Positions 28,341 through 38,044 of a DNA stretch of 64,000 nucleotides are shown one piece after another. The position numbers were made by a program, and so were the translations under genes. Source of the DNA: Alphaproteobacteria bacterium (GTDB taxonomy: Bacteria; Pseudomonadota; Alphaproteobacteria; Rhodobacterales; Rhodobacteraceae); contig JAUILL010000003.1 in assembly GCA_030433335.1 (NCBI GenBank), positions 1 to 64,000 of the forward strand, read 5' to 3'. The notes under the pieces are model-generated. The model saw only the letters and a program-made list of their open reading frames with translations, had not been told where the DNA came from and searched no databases. The first letter of the stretch is position 1. Every line of letters begins with the position of its first letter.

Positions 28341-30038
28341 ATGATTTCCCGCCGCGATTTCCTTCAGGCCTCGATGGCCGCCTCCGCACTGGTCGGAGCG
28401 TCGGGCTTTGGCAACTGGAGCCGCCTGGCCGCTCAGCAAGCTTTGACGCAGGACCAGCTGCTGCAGTTTGATACCTTCGGGAATGTGTCGCTGATCCACG
28501 TCACCGACATCCACGCGCAGCTCAAGCCGATCTATTTCCGCGAGCCCGAAGTAAACATCGGTGTGGGGGAGGTGAACGGCAAAGTGCCCCACGTGACCGG
28601 CGCGGACTTCCGTCGTCTGTACGGCATCGAGGACGGCTCGCCGAACCATTACGCGCTGACCTACAACGACTTCTCCGCCTTGGGCAAAACCTACGGCAAG
28701 ATGGGTGGTCTGGATCGCGTCGCGACCGTGATCAATGCGATCCGCGCTGACCGTCCTGATGCGATCCTGCTTGATGGCGGCGACACATGGCATGGCTCTT
28801 ACACCTGCTACCACACACAGGGCCAAGACATGGTCAACGTGATGAACGCGCTGAAGCCGGACGCGATGACCTTCCACTGGGAATTCACTCTGGGCTCCGA
28901 GCGCGTGAACGAACTGGTCTCGGGCCTCCCGTTTGACTCGCTGGCGCAGAACATCTTTGATGCCGAGTGGGACGAACCCGCAGAGCTGTTCAAACCCTAC
29001 AAATTCTTTGAGCGTGGTGGCGCGAAGGTTGCCGTGATCGGCCAGGCCTTCCCCTATATGCCCATCGCGAACCCCGGCTGGATGTTCCCTGAATATGCGT
29101 TCGGCATCCGCGACGAAAACATGCAGGCCATGGTCGACGAAGTGCGCGGCATGGGTGCGGATGTGGTTGTAGTCCTGTCGCACAATGGCTTTGACGTGGA
29201 CCGCCACATGGCCAGCCTTGTCAGCGGCATCGATGTGATCCTGTCCGGTCACACCCACGACGCACTGCCCGAGCCCGTTCTGGTCGGCGAGACGATCATC
29301 GTGGCCTCTGGCTCGAACGGCAAGTTTGTCAGCCGCGTGGATCTGGACATCCGCGACGGCCGTATGATGGGCTTCCGCCACAAACTGATCCCGATTTTCT
29401 CGGACGTGATTGCGCCCGATCCCGAGGTTGCCGCGCTGATTGACGAGCAGCGGGCCCCCTTTGAATCCACCCTGTCCGAGGTTCTCGGTCACACGGATTC
29501 ACTGCTCTACCGGCGCGGCAACTTCAATGGCACGTGGGATGACCTGATCTGTGACGCTCTGCTGACCGAACGTGACGCAGACATCGCGATGTCGCCCGGC
29601 GTGCGCTGGGGTCCCTCGGTTCTGCCGGGTCAGGCGATCACCCGCGAGGATCTGTGGAATGTCACCTCGATGACCTATCCCAAAGCCTACCGCACCGAGA
29701 TGAGCGGCGATTTCATCCACACCATCATGGAAGATGTGGCCGACAACATCTTTAACCCGAACCCCTACTACCAGCAGGGCGGGGACATGGTGCGCATGGG
29801 CGGTCTGGGCTACCGGATCGACATCAGCAAACCCCAAGGCAGCCGCATCAGCGAACTGACCTTGCTGAAGACCGGCGAGAAGCTGGATCCCGCAAAGAAT
29901 TACGTCGTTGCCGGTTGGGCAAGCGTGAACGAGGGCACCGAAGGCCCCGATATCTGGGACGTGGTCGAAACCCACATCCGCAACAAGGGCACCGTTGTGG
30001 TCGAGCCCAACACCAGCGTGCAGGTGGTGGGCGCGTAA
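28341..30038 (+). CDS. soxB: SoxB, thiosulfohydrolase
   Basis: Dimanganese enzyme (565 aa) that hydrolyses the terminal sulfone of SoxY-bound thiosulfate to sulfate. It has a twin-arginine leader (ISRRDFLQASMAA), metal-binding motifs HVTDIHAQLKP near residue 53, LDGGDTWHGS, LSHNGFD and SGHTHD, and a 5'-nucleotidase-like C-terminal domain beginning near RRGNFNGTWDD. Full length. Confidence 0.97.
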   Translation: MISRRDFLQASMAASALVGASGFGNWSRLAAQQALTQDQLLQFDTFGNVSLIHVTDIHAQLKPIYFREPEVNIGVGEVNGKVPHVTGADFRRLYGIEDGSPNHYALTYNDFSALGKTYGKMGGLDRVATVINAIRADRPDAILLDGGDTWHGSYTCYHTQGQDMVNVMNALKPDAMTFHWEFTLGSERVNELVSGLPFDSLAQNIFDAEWDEPAELFKPYKFFERGGAKVAVIGQAFPYMPIANPGWMFPEYAFGIRDENMQAMVDEVRGMGADVVVVLSHNGFDVDRHMASLVSGIDVILSGHTHDALPEPVLVGETIIVASGSNGKFVSRVDLDIRDGRMMGFRHKLIPIFSDVIAPDPEVAALIDEQRAPFESTLSEVLGHTDSLLYRRGNFNGTWDDLICDALLTERDADIAMSPGVRWGPSVLPGQAITREDLWNVTSMTYPKAYRTEMSGDFIHTIMEDVADNIFNPNPYYQQGGDMVRMGGLGYRIDISKPQGSRISELTLLKTGEKLDPAKNYVVAGWASVNEGTEGPDIWDVVETHIRNKGTVVVEPNTSVQVVGA

Positions 30039-30068
30039 GGCGCCCATCGGAACCAAATTTTTTTACCC

Positions 30069-30096
30069 CGAAGAATTCACGGAATTGAATTCTTCG
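30069..30096. promoter_or_regulatory. Third SoxR-type dyad, before soxC
   Basis: CGAAGAATTC (30069-30078) and GAATTCTTCG (30087-30096) form a perfect 10-bp inverted repeat with an 8-bp spacer, and the core is ATTC-N8-GAAT exactly as at the other sox sites. It lies 23 bp before the soxC start, in a short AT-rich gap. It may be an extra SoxR site or an RNA hairpin. Confidence 0.5.
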
Positions 30097-30119
30097 ATCT
30101 GAGAAAAGGAGCAAAGGAC

Positions 30120-31385
30120 ATGACATCCAGCTTCAAGGGACCCAAGGCTTCGCGTCGCCAGTTTCTGGCCGGAGCGGCTGCCATTGGCGCAGGGGCTGCC
30201 ACCGGTGCCCGTGCGCAGTCGCCCGATCCGCTGATCACCGAAGTGCAGGAATGGGCCCAAGGTTTGGGCGAGGGCGTGGACGCCACCCCCTATGGCATGC
30301 CCATCCGGTTCGAAACCGACGTGGTGCGCCGCAACGTGCCTTGGCTGACCGCGGACCCAATCAGCTCGATCAACTTCACGCCCATCCACGCGCTGGACGG
30401 CACCATCACCCCGCAGGGTTGTGCGTTCGAACGCCACCACTCGGGCGCGATTGAGCTGTCCAAGGATGACTACCGCCTGATGATCAACGGTCTGGTGGAC
30501 CGTCCGCTGGTCTTTACCTACGCGGATCTGGAACGCTTCCCCCGCGAGCAGCACGTGTACTTCTGCGAATGCGCGGCGAACACTGGTATGGAGTGGGCGG
30601 GCGCTCAGTTGAACGGCGCGCAGTTCACCCACGGTATGATCCACAACATGGAATACACCGGCGTGCCCCTGCGGACCCTGCTGAACGAGGCTGGCATTCA
30701 GACCGAGGGCAAGTGGGTCTATGTCGAGGGCGCGGATGCGTCGTCGAACGGCCGCTCGATCCCGATGGAAAAGGCACTGGACGACGTTCTGGTCGCCTTT
30801 AAAGCCAACGGCGAAGCCCTGCGCAAAGAGCATGGCTATCCTGTGCGTCTGGTCGTTCCCGGTTGGGAAGGCAACATGTGGGTCAAGTGGCTGCGCCGCA
30901 TTGAGGTCACCACCCAAGCCGTTGAAAGCCGTGAAGAAACCTCGAAATACACCGACACTCTGGCGGATGGCACCAGCCGCAAGTGGACTTGGGTTATGGA
31001 CGCCAAATCGGTCGTCACCAGCCCCAGCCCCCAGTCGCCGATCACTCACGGCCCCGGCCCGCTGGTCATCACCGGTCTGGCTTGGTCCGGCCACGGCAAG
31101 ATCAAGCGCGTGGACGTGTCGATCGACGGCGGCAAGACTTGGGAGCAAGCACGCCTCGCGTCCGAACCCGGCGACAAGGCTCTGTCCCGCTTCTATCTGG
31201 ACATCAACTGGGACGGCAGCGAGATGCTGCTGCAATCCCGCGCGATGGACGAAACCGGATACGTGCAGCCCACCAAAGCGCAGTTGCGTGACGTGCGTGG
31301 CCTGAACTCGGTCTACCACAACAACTGCATCCAGACTTGGCATGTGAAAACGAACGGGGAGGCAGAAAATGTCGAAGTCTCTTAA
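30120..31385 (+). CDS. soxC: SoxC, sulfane dehydrogenase molybdenum subunit
   Basis: Molybdenum-cofactor subunit (421 aa) of Sox(CD)2, which oxidises the sulfane sulfur on SoxY by six electrons. It has a twin-arginine leader ([14 protein letters not shown]) and the sulfite-oxidase fold, with the Mo-ligand Cys in the [13 protein letters not shown] region, and a C-terminal dimerisation domain. Its last 17 bases overlap soxD. Presence of soxCD predicts complete oxidation of thiosulfate to sulfate without sulfur globules. Confidence 0.95.
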   Translation: MTSSFKGPKASRRQFLAGAAAIGAGAATGARAQSPDPLITEVQEWAQGLGEGVDATPYGMPIRFETDVVRRNVPWLTADPISSINFTPIHALDGTITPQGCAFERHHSGAIELSKDDYRLMINGLVDRPLVFTYADLERFPREQHVYFCECAANTGMEWAGAQLNGAQFTHGMIHNMEYTGVPLRTLLNEAGIQTEGKWVYVEGADASSNGRSIPMEKALDDVLVAFKANGEALRKEHGYPVRLVVPGWEGNMWVKWLRRIEVTTQAVESREETSKYTDTLADGTSRKWTWVMDAKSVVTSPSPQSPITHGPGPLVITGLAWSGHGKIKRVDVSIDGGKTWEQARLASEPGDKALSRFYLDINWDGSEMLLQSRAMDETGYVQPTKAQLRDVRGLNSVYHNNCIQTWHVKTNGEAENVEVS

Positions 31386-32541
31386 ACTCTATGCAGGCTC
31401 GGCGGTCGGCACCGTTCTGATGCTGACCTTGGCGGTGAACTTTGCGGACCGTCTGGTGCCCGAACACAGCGACAGCTACGACCGCATGGCGGTCGAGAAT
31501 GACCGTGATTTCCACCTGATCGCCCGTGCCCAAGCGGACGAGATGATGGCGGCACGTCCCTTTGGTCTGGGCCGCGCGGCTCTGCCCGAAGAGATTGCGG
31601 CATGGGATCTGGATGTCAGCCCCGATGGCACGGGCTTGCCGGTCGGTTCGGGCGACGTGATGACCGGCGAAGAGGTCTTCATCGAGAACTGCGCCGTGTG
31701 CCACGGTGACTTTGCCGAAGGTCGGGGTAACTGGCCCAAACTGGCGGGCGGCGAGGATACTCTGGCCGACGAAGACCCGCTGAAGACCGTGGGCAGCTAC
31801 TGGCCCCACCTGTCGACCACGTGGGACTACGTGAACCGCTCCATGCCCTTTGGCAACGCGCAGAGCCTGTCCGCCGATGATGTCTACGGCATCGTCGCGT
31901 ACATCCTCTATTCGAACTATCTGGTCGAAGACGATTTCGTTCTGTCGAATGAAAACTTCACCGAGATCGTTCTGCCGAACGCTGATGGCTTTATCATCGA
32001 CGACCGCGCAGAGACCGAATATCCGATCTGGCGCACCGAGCCTTGCATGGAAAACTGCAAGGACACCGTCGAGATCACCAAGCGCGCCACCGTACTGGAC
32101 GTGACCCCCGACGAGGAAACCACCGAAGAGGCGCTGGCAGCTCCTGCGGAAGAGCCTGTTCAGGTCGCAGCCGCTGATCCTGCTCCTGCAGAAGAGGCCC
32201 CCGCGGCCACTCCTGCAATGGCGATCGATCAGGCACTGGCCGACAAGGGCGAGAAGGTCTTTAAGAAGTGTAAAGCCTGCCACAAGGTTGGTGACGGCGC
32301 CAAGAATGGCTCTGGTCCGCAACTGAACGGCATCGTTGGCCGTTCGGTCGCTTCGGCGGACGGGTTCAAGTACTCGGGCTCGATGGTTGACTACGGCGGA
32401 GAATGGACGCCAGAGCGTCTGGCAGCCTTCATTGCGAAGCCCAAGGGCGAGATCAAAGGCACCAAGATGTCCTTTGCCGGTCTCAAGAAAGAGGGCGACG
32501 TGGCGGCTGTCATCGAGTACCTCAAGACTTTTGGTCAGTGA
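31369..32541 (+). CDS. soxD: SoxD, diheme c-type cytochrome
   Basis: Cytochrome subunit of Sox(CD)2 (390 aa). It has an N-terminal membrane or signal segment, a first cytochrome domain with CAVCH, an acidic Ala/Pro/Glu-rich linker (about residues 245-285) and a second domain with [19 protein letters not shown] resembling mitochondrial cytochrome c. The start overlaps the soxC end. Confidence 0.94.
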   Translation: MSKSLKLYAGSAVGTVLMLTLAVNFADRLVPEHSDSYDRMAVENDRDFHLIARAQADEMMAARPFGLGRAALPEEIAAWDLDVSPDGTGLPVGSGDVMTGEEVFIENCAVCHGDFAEGRGNWPKLAGGEDTLADEDPLKTVGSYWPHLSTTWDYVNRSMPFGNAQSLSADDVYGIVAYILYSNYLVEDDFVLSNENFTEIVLPNADGFIIDDRAETEYPIWRTEPCMENCKDTVEITKRATVLDVTPDEETTEEALAAPAEEPVQVAAADPAPAEEAPAATPAMAIDQALADKGEKVFKKCKACHKVGDGAKNGSGPQLNGIVGRSVASADGFKYSGSMVDYGGEWTPERLAAFIAKPKGEIKGTKMSFAGLKKEGDVAAVIEYLKTFGQ

Positions 32542-32544
32542 TCC

Positions 32545-33270
32545 ATGATGCGGATTGCGACATATCTCAAGGCAGCGGCGGTCATCGCCGCTGCCTTTGT
32601 GCATCAAGCCCATGCCGAAGAGATCGCAGCGCCTTTGGGTGACGCGGCAAATGGCGAGAAAGTGTTCCGCAAATGCGCCAGCTGCCACGCAGTTGGGTCA
32701 GGGGCCAAGAACAAGGTCGGCCCTCAGCTGAACGGTATCTTTGGCCGCACCGCAGGCACGATCGAGGATTTCCGCTATTCCGACGGTCTCGTGCGCGAGG
32801 GCAAGAACGGGTTGGTTTGGGATTACGAGCACCTTGATGCCTATCTCGACAACCCCAAAGCGCTGGTCAGCGATACGCGCATGAACTTCCGCGGTCTGAA
32901 AGAGGAGCAGGACCGCCACGATGTTCTCGCCTATTTGCGCCAGTTCTCGGATAGCCCACTCGATATCCCCGAGGCCCAACCAACGGCCCTACCCAAAGAG
33001 GTAGAGCTGTCCGCCGAAGTGCTAGCTATCGTCGGCGACCCTGCCTACGGAGAATATCTCTCAAGTGAATGCAGCACATGCCATCAGAGAAATGGCAGTG
33101 ATCAAGGCATCCCGTCCATCACGGGCTGGCCGACCGAAGACTTCGTGGTCGCCATGCATGCCTACAAAGAAAAGATCCGGCCCCATCCCGTCATGCAGAT
33201 GATGGCAGGGCGGTTGTCGGACGAGGAGATCGCAGCCTTGGCTGCGTATTTCGCGGTCCTTGGAGACTAA
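32545..33270 (+). CDS. soxE: SoxE, diheme c-type cytochrome
   Basis: A 241-aa secreted cytochrome with two heme motifs, CASCHAVGSGAKNKVGPQL (mitochondrial-type domain) and CSTCHQRNGS. In Paracoccus SoxE accompanies the SoxF flavoprotein, as here. A second ATG follows immediately (32548), and either could be used. It starts 3 bp after soxD. Confidence 0.88.
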   Translation: MMRIATYLKAAAVIAAAFVHQAHAEEIAAPLGDAANGEKVFRKCASCHAVGSGAKNKVGPQLNGIFGRTAGTIEDFRYSDGLVREGKNGLVWDYEHLDAYLDNPKALVSDTRMNFRGLKEEQDRHDVLAYLRQFSDSPLDIPEAQPTALPKEVELSAEVLAIVGDPAYGEYLSSECSTCHQRNGSDQGIPSITGWPTEDFVVAMHAYKEKIRPHPVMQMMAGRLSDEEIAALAAYFAVLGD

Positions 33271-33313
33271 GAACACAACACCGATCGGGCCGCACATCTA
33301 GGGAGGAAGAACC

Positions 33314-34570
33314 ATGAAATTGAACAGACGTTCGTTCATTGCTGCAGGCGCGGCAACCGCGACACTGGGGGCGCCGTCATTGCGGGCGAACACCAAGCCG
33401 CGGGTCGTCGTGATCGGGGGCGGCGCAGGCGGTGCCACCGTCGCGCGATATGTCGCCAAGGACAGCAAGGGCGAGATCGACGTGACGCTGATCGAACCCA
33501 CACGCCAGTACTACACCTGTTTCTTCTCGAACCTCTATTTGGGCGGCTTCCGCGAAATGGACAGCCTTGGCCATTCCTACGGCAATCTGGCCGCAGGTGG
33601 TGTCAACGTGGTCCACGATTGGGCCATCGGGATCGACCGCGATGCCAAGACCGTGGCGCTGGCCGGTGGCGGCTCTGTCCCCTATGACCGTCTCGTCCTG
33701 AGCCCCGGTATCGACTTTGTCGACGGCGCGGTGCCTGGTTGGTCGACCATGGCCCAGAACGCGATGCCCCATGCCTACAAGGGCGGTAGCCAGACCGAGC
33801 TCTTGCGCGCTCAGATCAACGCGATGCCCGAAGGCGGGACGTTTGTCATGGTCGCACCGCCGAACCCCTACCGCTGCCCCCCTGGCCCCTACGAGCGCGT
33901 CAGCATGGTTGCGCACACGCTCAAGGCCAATAACCCCAAAGCCAAGATCATCATCGTTGATCCCAAAGAGAAATTCTCGAAACAGGCGCTGTTCGAAGAA
34001 GGTTGGGGCAAGCATTATTCCGGCATGGTCGAACGCATCGGTCCCGATTTCGGCGGTGCGAACGTCGAGGTGAACCCCGACGAGATGACCGTGAACGTGG
34101 ACGGTGAAGTGATCAAAGCGGACGTCTGCAACGTGATCCCCGCCATGAAAGCCGGCAAGATCTGCGAGATGGCAGGCGTGACCGAGGGCAACTGGGCCCC
34201 CGTGAGCGGCCACACCATGCAGAGCAAGATCGACGAGAATATCCACGTCCTTGGTGATGCCTGCTCGCAGGGGGACATGCCTAAGTCCGGCTTCTCGGCG
34301 AACTCTCAGGCCAAGGTGGCGGCGATGGCCGTGCGTGGCGCGCTGACCGGCTCCAAGGTTTTCCCCGCCAAATTCTCGAACACCTGCTGGTCGCTGATCG
34401 ACACCGACGACGGCGTCAAAGTCGGCGCGACCTACGAGGCGACGGACGAGAAAATTGCTAAAGTGGATGGGTTCATATCCCAAACGGGTGAAGACGCTGA
34501 TCTTCGTAAAACCACCTACGAAGAGTCCGTTGGTTGGTATGCGGGCATCACTGCGGACATGTTCGGCTAA
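33314..34570 (+). CDS. soxF: SoxF, sulfide dehydrogenase flavoprotein (FccB-like)
   Basis: A 418-aa exported flavoprotein related to the flavoprotein subunit of flavocytochrome c sulfide dehydrogenase. It has a twin-arginine-like leader ([17 protein letters not shown]), the FAD motif [17 protein letters not shown], the Cys in YYTCFFSN that holds FAD covalently in FccB, and the redox-region Cys in [10 protein letters not shown]. It probably oxidises sulfide and passes electrons to SoxE. The cluster ends here; soxG and soxH are absent. Confidence 0.92.
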   Translation: MKLNRRSFIAAGAATATLGAPSLRANTKPRVVVIGGGAGGATVARYVAKDSKGEIDVTLIEPTRQYYTCFFSNLYLGGFREMDSLGHSYGNLAAGGVNVVHDWAIGIDRDAKTVALAGGGSVPYDRLVLSPGIDFVDGAVPGWSTMAQNAMPHAYKGGSQTELLRAQINAMPEGGTFVMVAPPNPYRCPPGPYERVSMVAHTLKANNPKAKIIIVDPKEKFSKQALFEEGWGKHYSGMVERIGPDFGGANVEVNPDEMTVNVDGEVIKADVCNVIPAMKAGKICEMAGVTEGNWAPVSGHTMQSKIDENIHVLGDACSQGDMPKSGFSANSQAKVAAMAVRGALTGSKVFPAKFSNTCWSLIDTDDGVKVGATYEATDEKIAKVDGFISQTGEDADLRKTTYEESVGWYAGITADMFG

Positions 34571-34584
34571 GGCTGGAAAGACAA

Positions 34585-34608
34585 CGGGCGGCGCATTCGT
34601 GCACCGCC
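34585..34608 (+). other. UUCG-capped hairpin between soxF and hemA
   Basis: GGGCGG-C-GCA pairs with TGC-A-CCGCCC around a TTCG loop, with one C-A mismatch. There is no T-run. The very stable loop suggests a 3'-protecting element of the sox transcript or a weak pause site. Confidence 0.45.
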
Positions 34609-34628
34609 CCCAAGGGACCAAGGGACTT

Positions 34629-35855
34629 ATGGATTACAACCAGTTTTTCGACGGCGCACTGACCGATCTGCGAGAGCAGGGCAACTATCGCCACTTTGCC
34701 GATCTGGAACGCCGGACAGGTGATTTCCCCCATGCGACCCATCGTGATGCTGCTGGCAAAGAGCGCCCCGTCACGATCTGGTGCTCGAACGATTATCTGG
34801 GCATGGGGCAGCACCCCAAAGTCCTGACCGCCATGCATGACGCGCTGGACCGCTGCGGCGCGGGTGCGGGCGGCACGCGCAATATCTCTGGCACGACCCA
34901 TGACCATGTGCTGCTGGAGCGAGAACTGGCCGATCTACACGGCAAAGAAGCGGCCTTGCTATTCACCAGCGGCTACGTGTCGAACTGGGCTGCCTTGGGC
35001 ACTCTGGCCGCGAAAATTCCGAACTGCGTGATCTTGTCGGACGCGCTGAACCACGCCTCCATGATCGAAGGGATGCGCCATTCCCGTGCGCAGCGCGTGA
35101 TCTGGAAGCATAATGATCTGAACGACTTGCGCGCGCATCTTGAGGCGCTGCCAAAAGATCAGCCCAAGATCATTGCGTTCGAATCCGTCTACTCGATGGA
35201 CGGGGACATCGCCCCGATCGCCGAGATTTGCGATCTGGCCAAAGAGTTCGGCGCGCTGACCTATCTGGACGAAGTGCACGCTGTTGGCATGTACGGTCCC
35301 CGCGGTGGCGGCGTGGCCGAGCGGGATGGCGTGATGGACCGCGTAGACATCATTCAGGGCACCTTGGGCAAAGCCTTTGGCGTCGTGGGCGGCTACATCA
35401 CCGGCTCGGCCCAGATGGTGGATTTCGTCCGCAGCTTTGCGAGCGGCTTTATCTTTACCACCGCTTTGCCGCCTGCGGTGGCGGCGGGGGCAGCGGCCTC
35501 GATCCGGCACCTGAAGGACAGCAGTGCAGAGCGGGAGTTGCAGCAAGCCCGCGTGGCCGAGCTACGCGCCAAACTGGACCAGATCGGCATCCCGCACATC
35601 CCGAACCCCAGCCACATCATTCCGGTGATGGTCGGCGATCCGGTGAAGTGCAAATTCATCTCGGACAAGCTGCTGAACGAGCACGGCGTCTACATCCAGC
35701 CGATCAATTACCCCACGGTTCCAAAGGGCACCGAGCGGCTGCGGATCACCCCCAGCCCCGTGCACAGCGCCGAGGATATGGAGCGTCTGGTCACCGCGCT
35801 CGAAGACCTCTGGCATCAGTGCGAACTGGCCCGCCAGCCGATGGCAGCCCAGTAA
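34629..35855 (+). CDS. hemA: 5-aminolevulinate synthase
   Basis: PLP enzyme (408 aa) that condenses glycine and succinyl-CoA, the alphaproteobacterial entry to heme synthesis. It starts [20 protein letters not shown], has the SNDYLGMG and [13 protein letters not shown] segments, the Asp in [15 protein letters not shown] and the PLP lysine in [13 protein letters not shown]. The ATG at 34629 is preferred; the frame runs back into soxF. Its place after soxF fits the heme demand of the Sox cytochromes. Confidence 0.96.
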   Translation: MDYNQFFDGALTDLREQGNYRHFADLERRTGDFPHATHRDAAGKERPVTIWCSNDYLGMGQHPKVLTAMHDALDRCGAGAGGTRNISGTTHDHVLLERELADLHGKEAALLFTSGYVSNWAALGTLAAKIPNCVILSDALNHASMIEGMRHSRAQRVIWKHNDLNDLRAHLEALPKDQPKIIAFESVYSMDGDIAPIAEICDLAKEFGALTYLDEVHAVGMYGPRGGGVAERDGVMDRVDIIQGTLGKAFGVVGGYITGSAQMVDFVRSFASGFIFTTALPPAVAAGAAASIRHLKDSSAERELQQARVAELRAKLDQIGIPHIPNPSHIIPVMVGDPVKCKFISDKLLNEHGVYIQPINYPTVPKGTERLRITPSPVHSAEDMERLVTALEDLWHQCELARQPMAAQ

Positions 35856-35861
35856 ACCGCT

Positions 35862-37076
35862 TTAAACCGTCGTCAGTCCCCGCAGTGCCCCGAGCAGTGC
35901 GGGGATTTTCTCTTTGAAGCGGAAGAAGCCATGAGTGGCGTGGGGCCAGGCCTGACTGTCGTAGTCTTTGCGAACGCGGGCCAAGGTGATGCCTTTGCCC
36001 CGCAAGGCCGTCTCGATCCGCGCCAGATCATCGGCCACAGGGCCAACTGAGGCGTAGGGGGTGACGACTTGCTTTGCCCCCAAGCCTTCTGCCCAATCGG
36101 CGACGTCTTCGGGTTTCAGATCGGTTTGCGCCCCCAAACGGTCCGACCAACGACCAAGGGCATCGTCCATTGCACCATCGACAAAACGTTGCACATGGGG
36201 TGCGATTTCCAGCTGGCTGCGGTGACCTACATCGCGCAATATCCCCGATCCTAAAACACCAGGCGCAGCTTTCACCACATCGCCAAGCGCCAGATCATCC
36301 GAGTGAAGCAGCAGGGCGCTCGGTTCTGACGACACCGGCTGGGTCAGAGGGATCGGCATCCGCTCTGGATCGGTAGGGGCCTCGGGGATGCGTGGCTCGC
36401 TCGCCAGCCCGTGGATGCCCCCAAACCGCCCCTCGGTGTATTTCGAGATATTCGAGGACAGTGCCATGTAGGTCTTGCCCTTGGTCTGCAGGCCCGCCAC
36501 CCAGCGCCATGACAGGGTATTCGACGCCGGATCGCCGTCCAGCAAGTGGCGCATAAAGAAATCGGCCCCCAGCGACCACGGCAGCCCCAGCGTGAATACC
36601 CAGATCGAGGCGAACCACATGCGGGCGTGGTTGTGCATGTAGCCCTTCTGCACCAGCTCTTTGGCCCAGAAATCAAAGGGCGCGATGCCGGTTTCCCCTT
36701 CGCAGGCGTCCTGCCACATCCGGCGCAGGCCCGCCTCAGATTTCAGGCGATCCAGCAGCCGTTGCAGGTCGGCGCGATAGGCAGTCCAGACCCCCGGCCG
36801 CATCTCTAGCCAGCCCTTCCAGTAGGTGCGCCAATAGACCTCTTGCACGAATTTCTCGGCGGACTTCAGGCTGTGGCGGGCCAGCACGGCCTCCTGCACC
36901 TCGGCCTCAGTGATCAGGCGATGGCGCAGATAGGGCGAGAGCATCGAGACGCCTTCTTGGTGGCGCTCTGGACCAAGGTCGTAGTTCCGGCGTTGCGCAT
37001 AAGTGCTGCCAGCCAAGGGGACGAACGCGCTCAGACGCTCTAGGGCTGCTGTGCGTGTTGGGGAAAAGTCGGTCAT
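35862..37076 (-). CDS. Photolyase/cryptochrome-like FAD protein with C-terminal antenna-like domain
   Basis: A 404-aa protein. Residues 10-270 resemble the helical FAD domain of DNA photolyases: SMLSPYLRHRLIT, AEKFVQEVYWRTYWKGW, the NHARMWFASIWVFTLGLPW motif, LLDGDPASNTLSWRWVAG. The usual N-terminal alpha/beta antenna domain is missing. Instead residues 285-404 look like that domain: a short strand (SALLLHSDD), the VADWAEGLGAKQVVTPYASVGPVADDLARIE-like region and a tail ending WPHATHGFFRFKEKIP. This would be a swapped domain order. The start at 37076 (MTDFS) is chosen; the frame is open to 37184. Whether it repairs DNA or senses light is unknown. Confidence 0.7.
   Translation of the reverse strand: MTDFSPTRTAALERLSAFVPLAGSTYAQRRNYDLGPERHQEGVSMLSPYLRHRLITEAEVQEAVLARHSLKSAEKFVQEVYWRTYWKGWLEMRPGVWTAYRADLQRLLDRLKSEAGLRRMWQDACEGETGIAPFDFWAKELVQKGYMHNHARMWFASIWVFTLGLPWSLGADFFMRHLLDGDPASNTLSWRWVAGLQTKGKTYMALSSNISKYTEGRFGGIHGLASEPRIPEAPTDPERMPIPLTQPVSSEPSALLLHSDDLALGDVVKAAPGVLGSGILRDVGHRSQLEIAPHVQRFVDGAMDDALGRWSDRLGAQTDLKPEDVADWAEGLGAKQVVTPYASVGPVADDLARIETALRGKGITLARVRKDYDSQAWPHATHGFFRFKEKIPALLGALRGLTTV
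35878..35908 (+). terminator. Possible hemA terminator within the 3' end of the convergent gene
   Basis: CCCCGCA (35878-35884) pairs with TGCGGGG (35898-35904), followed by ATTTTC. It lies inside the last codons of the convergent photolyase-like gene. Confidence 0.4.
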
Positions 37077-37273
37077 GGGCCTAGCCTCTTGGGGATTGGC
37101 GTTGCTCAGAAATTTATCCCAAAGGCTAGGGCGTGAAGAGTTTTGATCAATATCTGAGCAATTGAGACGTTTAAAAAAGGGCACGCCCCTTGCAGGGGGT
37201 CTGGTGCGAGACTAAGACTCAGTTAGCTAATTTGAATTTTAGTGTCCGAGACGACAGCAGGCAGAGGCAGCAA

Positions 37274-37903
37274 ATGCACGATCCTATTGATACTTACATG
37301 AACACCCTGGTCCCTATGGTGGTCGAACAGACCAGCCGCGGGGAGCGTGCATACGACATTTACTCGCGCCTTTTGAAGGAACGCATCATCTTCCTGTCGG
37401 GTCCTGTCCATGACGGCATGTCGAGCCTGATCGTCGCGCAGCTGCTGCATCTCGAGGCGGAAAACCCCTCGAAAGAGATCAGCATGTACATCAACAGCCC
37501 CGGCGGCGTCGTGACCTCGGGCCTGTCGATCTACGACACCATGCAGTACATCAAACCCAAGGTCTCGACCCTCGTGATCGGTCAGGCCGCGTCCATGGGT
37601 TCGCTCCTGCTGACTGCTGGCGAAAAGGGCATGCGCTTCTCGCTGCCGAACAGCCGCGTCATGGTGCACCAGCCCTCTGGTGGCTATCAGGGTCAGGCGA
37701 CGGACATCATGATCCACGCCCGCGAGACCGAGAAACTGAAGCGTCGCCTGAACGAAATTTACGTGAAGCACACCGGCAACGACTACGAAACCGTCGAAGC
37801 CGCGCTGGAGCGTGACAACTTCATGTCGGCCGAAGACGCCAAAGAATGGGGTCTGATCGACGAGATCGTGGAAAACCGTGTAAAGCCTGAAGACGAGGCA
37901 TAA
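37274..37903 (+). CDS. clpP: ATP-dependent Clp protease proteolytic subunit
   Basis: Serine protease ring subunit (209 aa) working with ClpX or ClpA. The catalytic triad is Ser107 (GQAASMGS), His132 (VMVHQPSGG) and Asp181. The start [19 protein letters not shown] at 37274 is the family norm; the frame is open further upstream but without a good start. clpX follows after 141 bp. Confidence 0.97.
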   Translation: MHDPIDTYMNTLVPMVVEQTSRGERAYDIYSRLLKERIIFLSGPVHDGMSSLIVAQLLHLEAENPSKEISMYINSPGGVVTSGLSIYDTMQYIKPKVSTLVIGQAASMGSLLLTAGEKGMRFSLPNSRVMVHQPSGGYQGQATDIMIHARETEKLKRRLNEIYVKHTGNDYETVEAALERDNFMSAEDAKEWGLIDEIVENRVKPEDEA

Positions 37904-37914
37904 CATAACAGTTT

Positions 37915-37943
37915 TGTGCCACAGATTACCGCACTGTGGCACA
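37915..37943 (+). other. Perfect 10-bp dyad between clpP and clpX
   Basis: TGTGCCACAG (37915-37924) and CTGTGGCACA (37934-37943) form a perfect inverted repeat with a 9-bp loop, followed by TTTGACA. It may be a terminator without T-run, an mRNA processing hairpin or an operator; TTGACA at 37945-37950 could be a -35 box for clpX, though no good -10 was found. Confidence 0.45.
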
Positions 37944-38044
37944 TTTGACATTGTGGCGGTGGGCGTGCTGGCCTAGCATTGCTCAAGACCAAGGGGTTTT
38001 GTCGGCATCGGCCGCACAGACCTACAATGCCGAGAAGGTGAGAT

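Noticed and set aside
37140-37273. Possible heat-shock (sigma32) promoter before clpP
   Set aside because: No convincing -35/-10 pair with right spacing could be found, so it is not listed.
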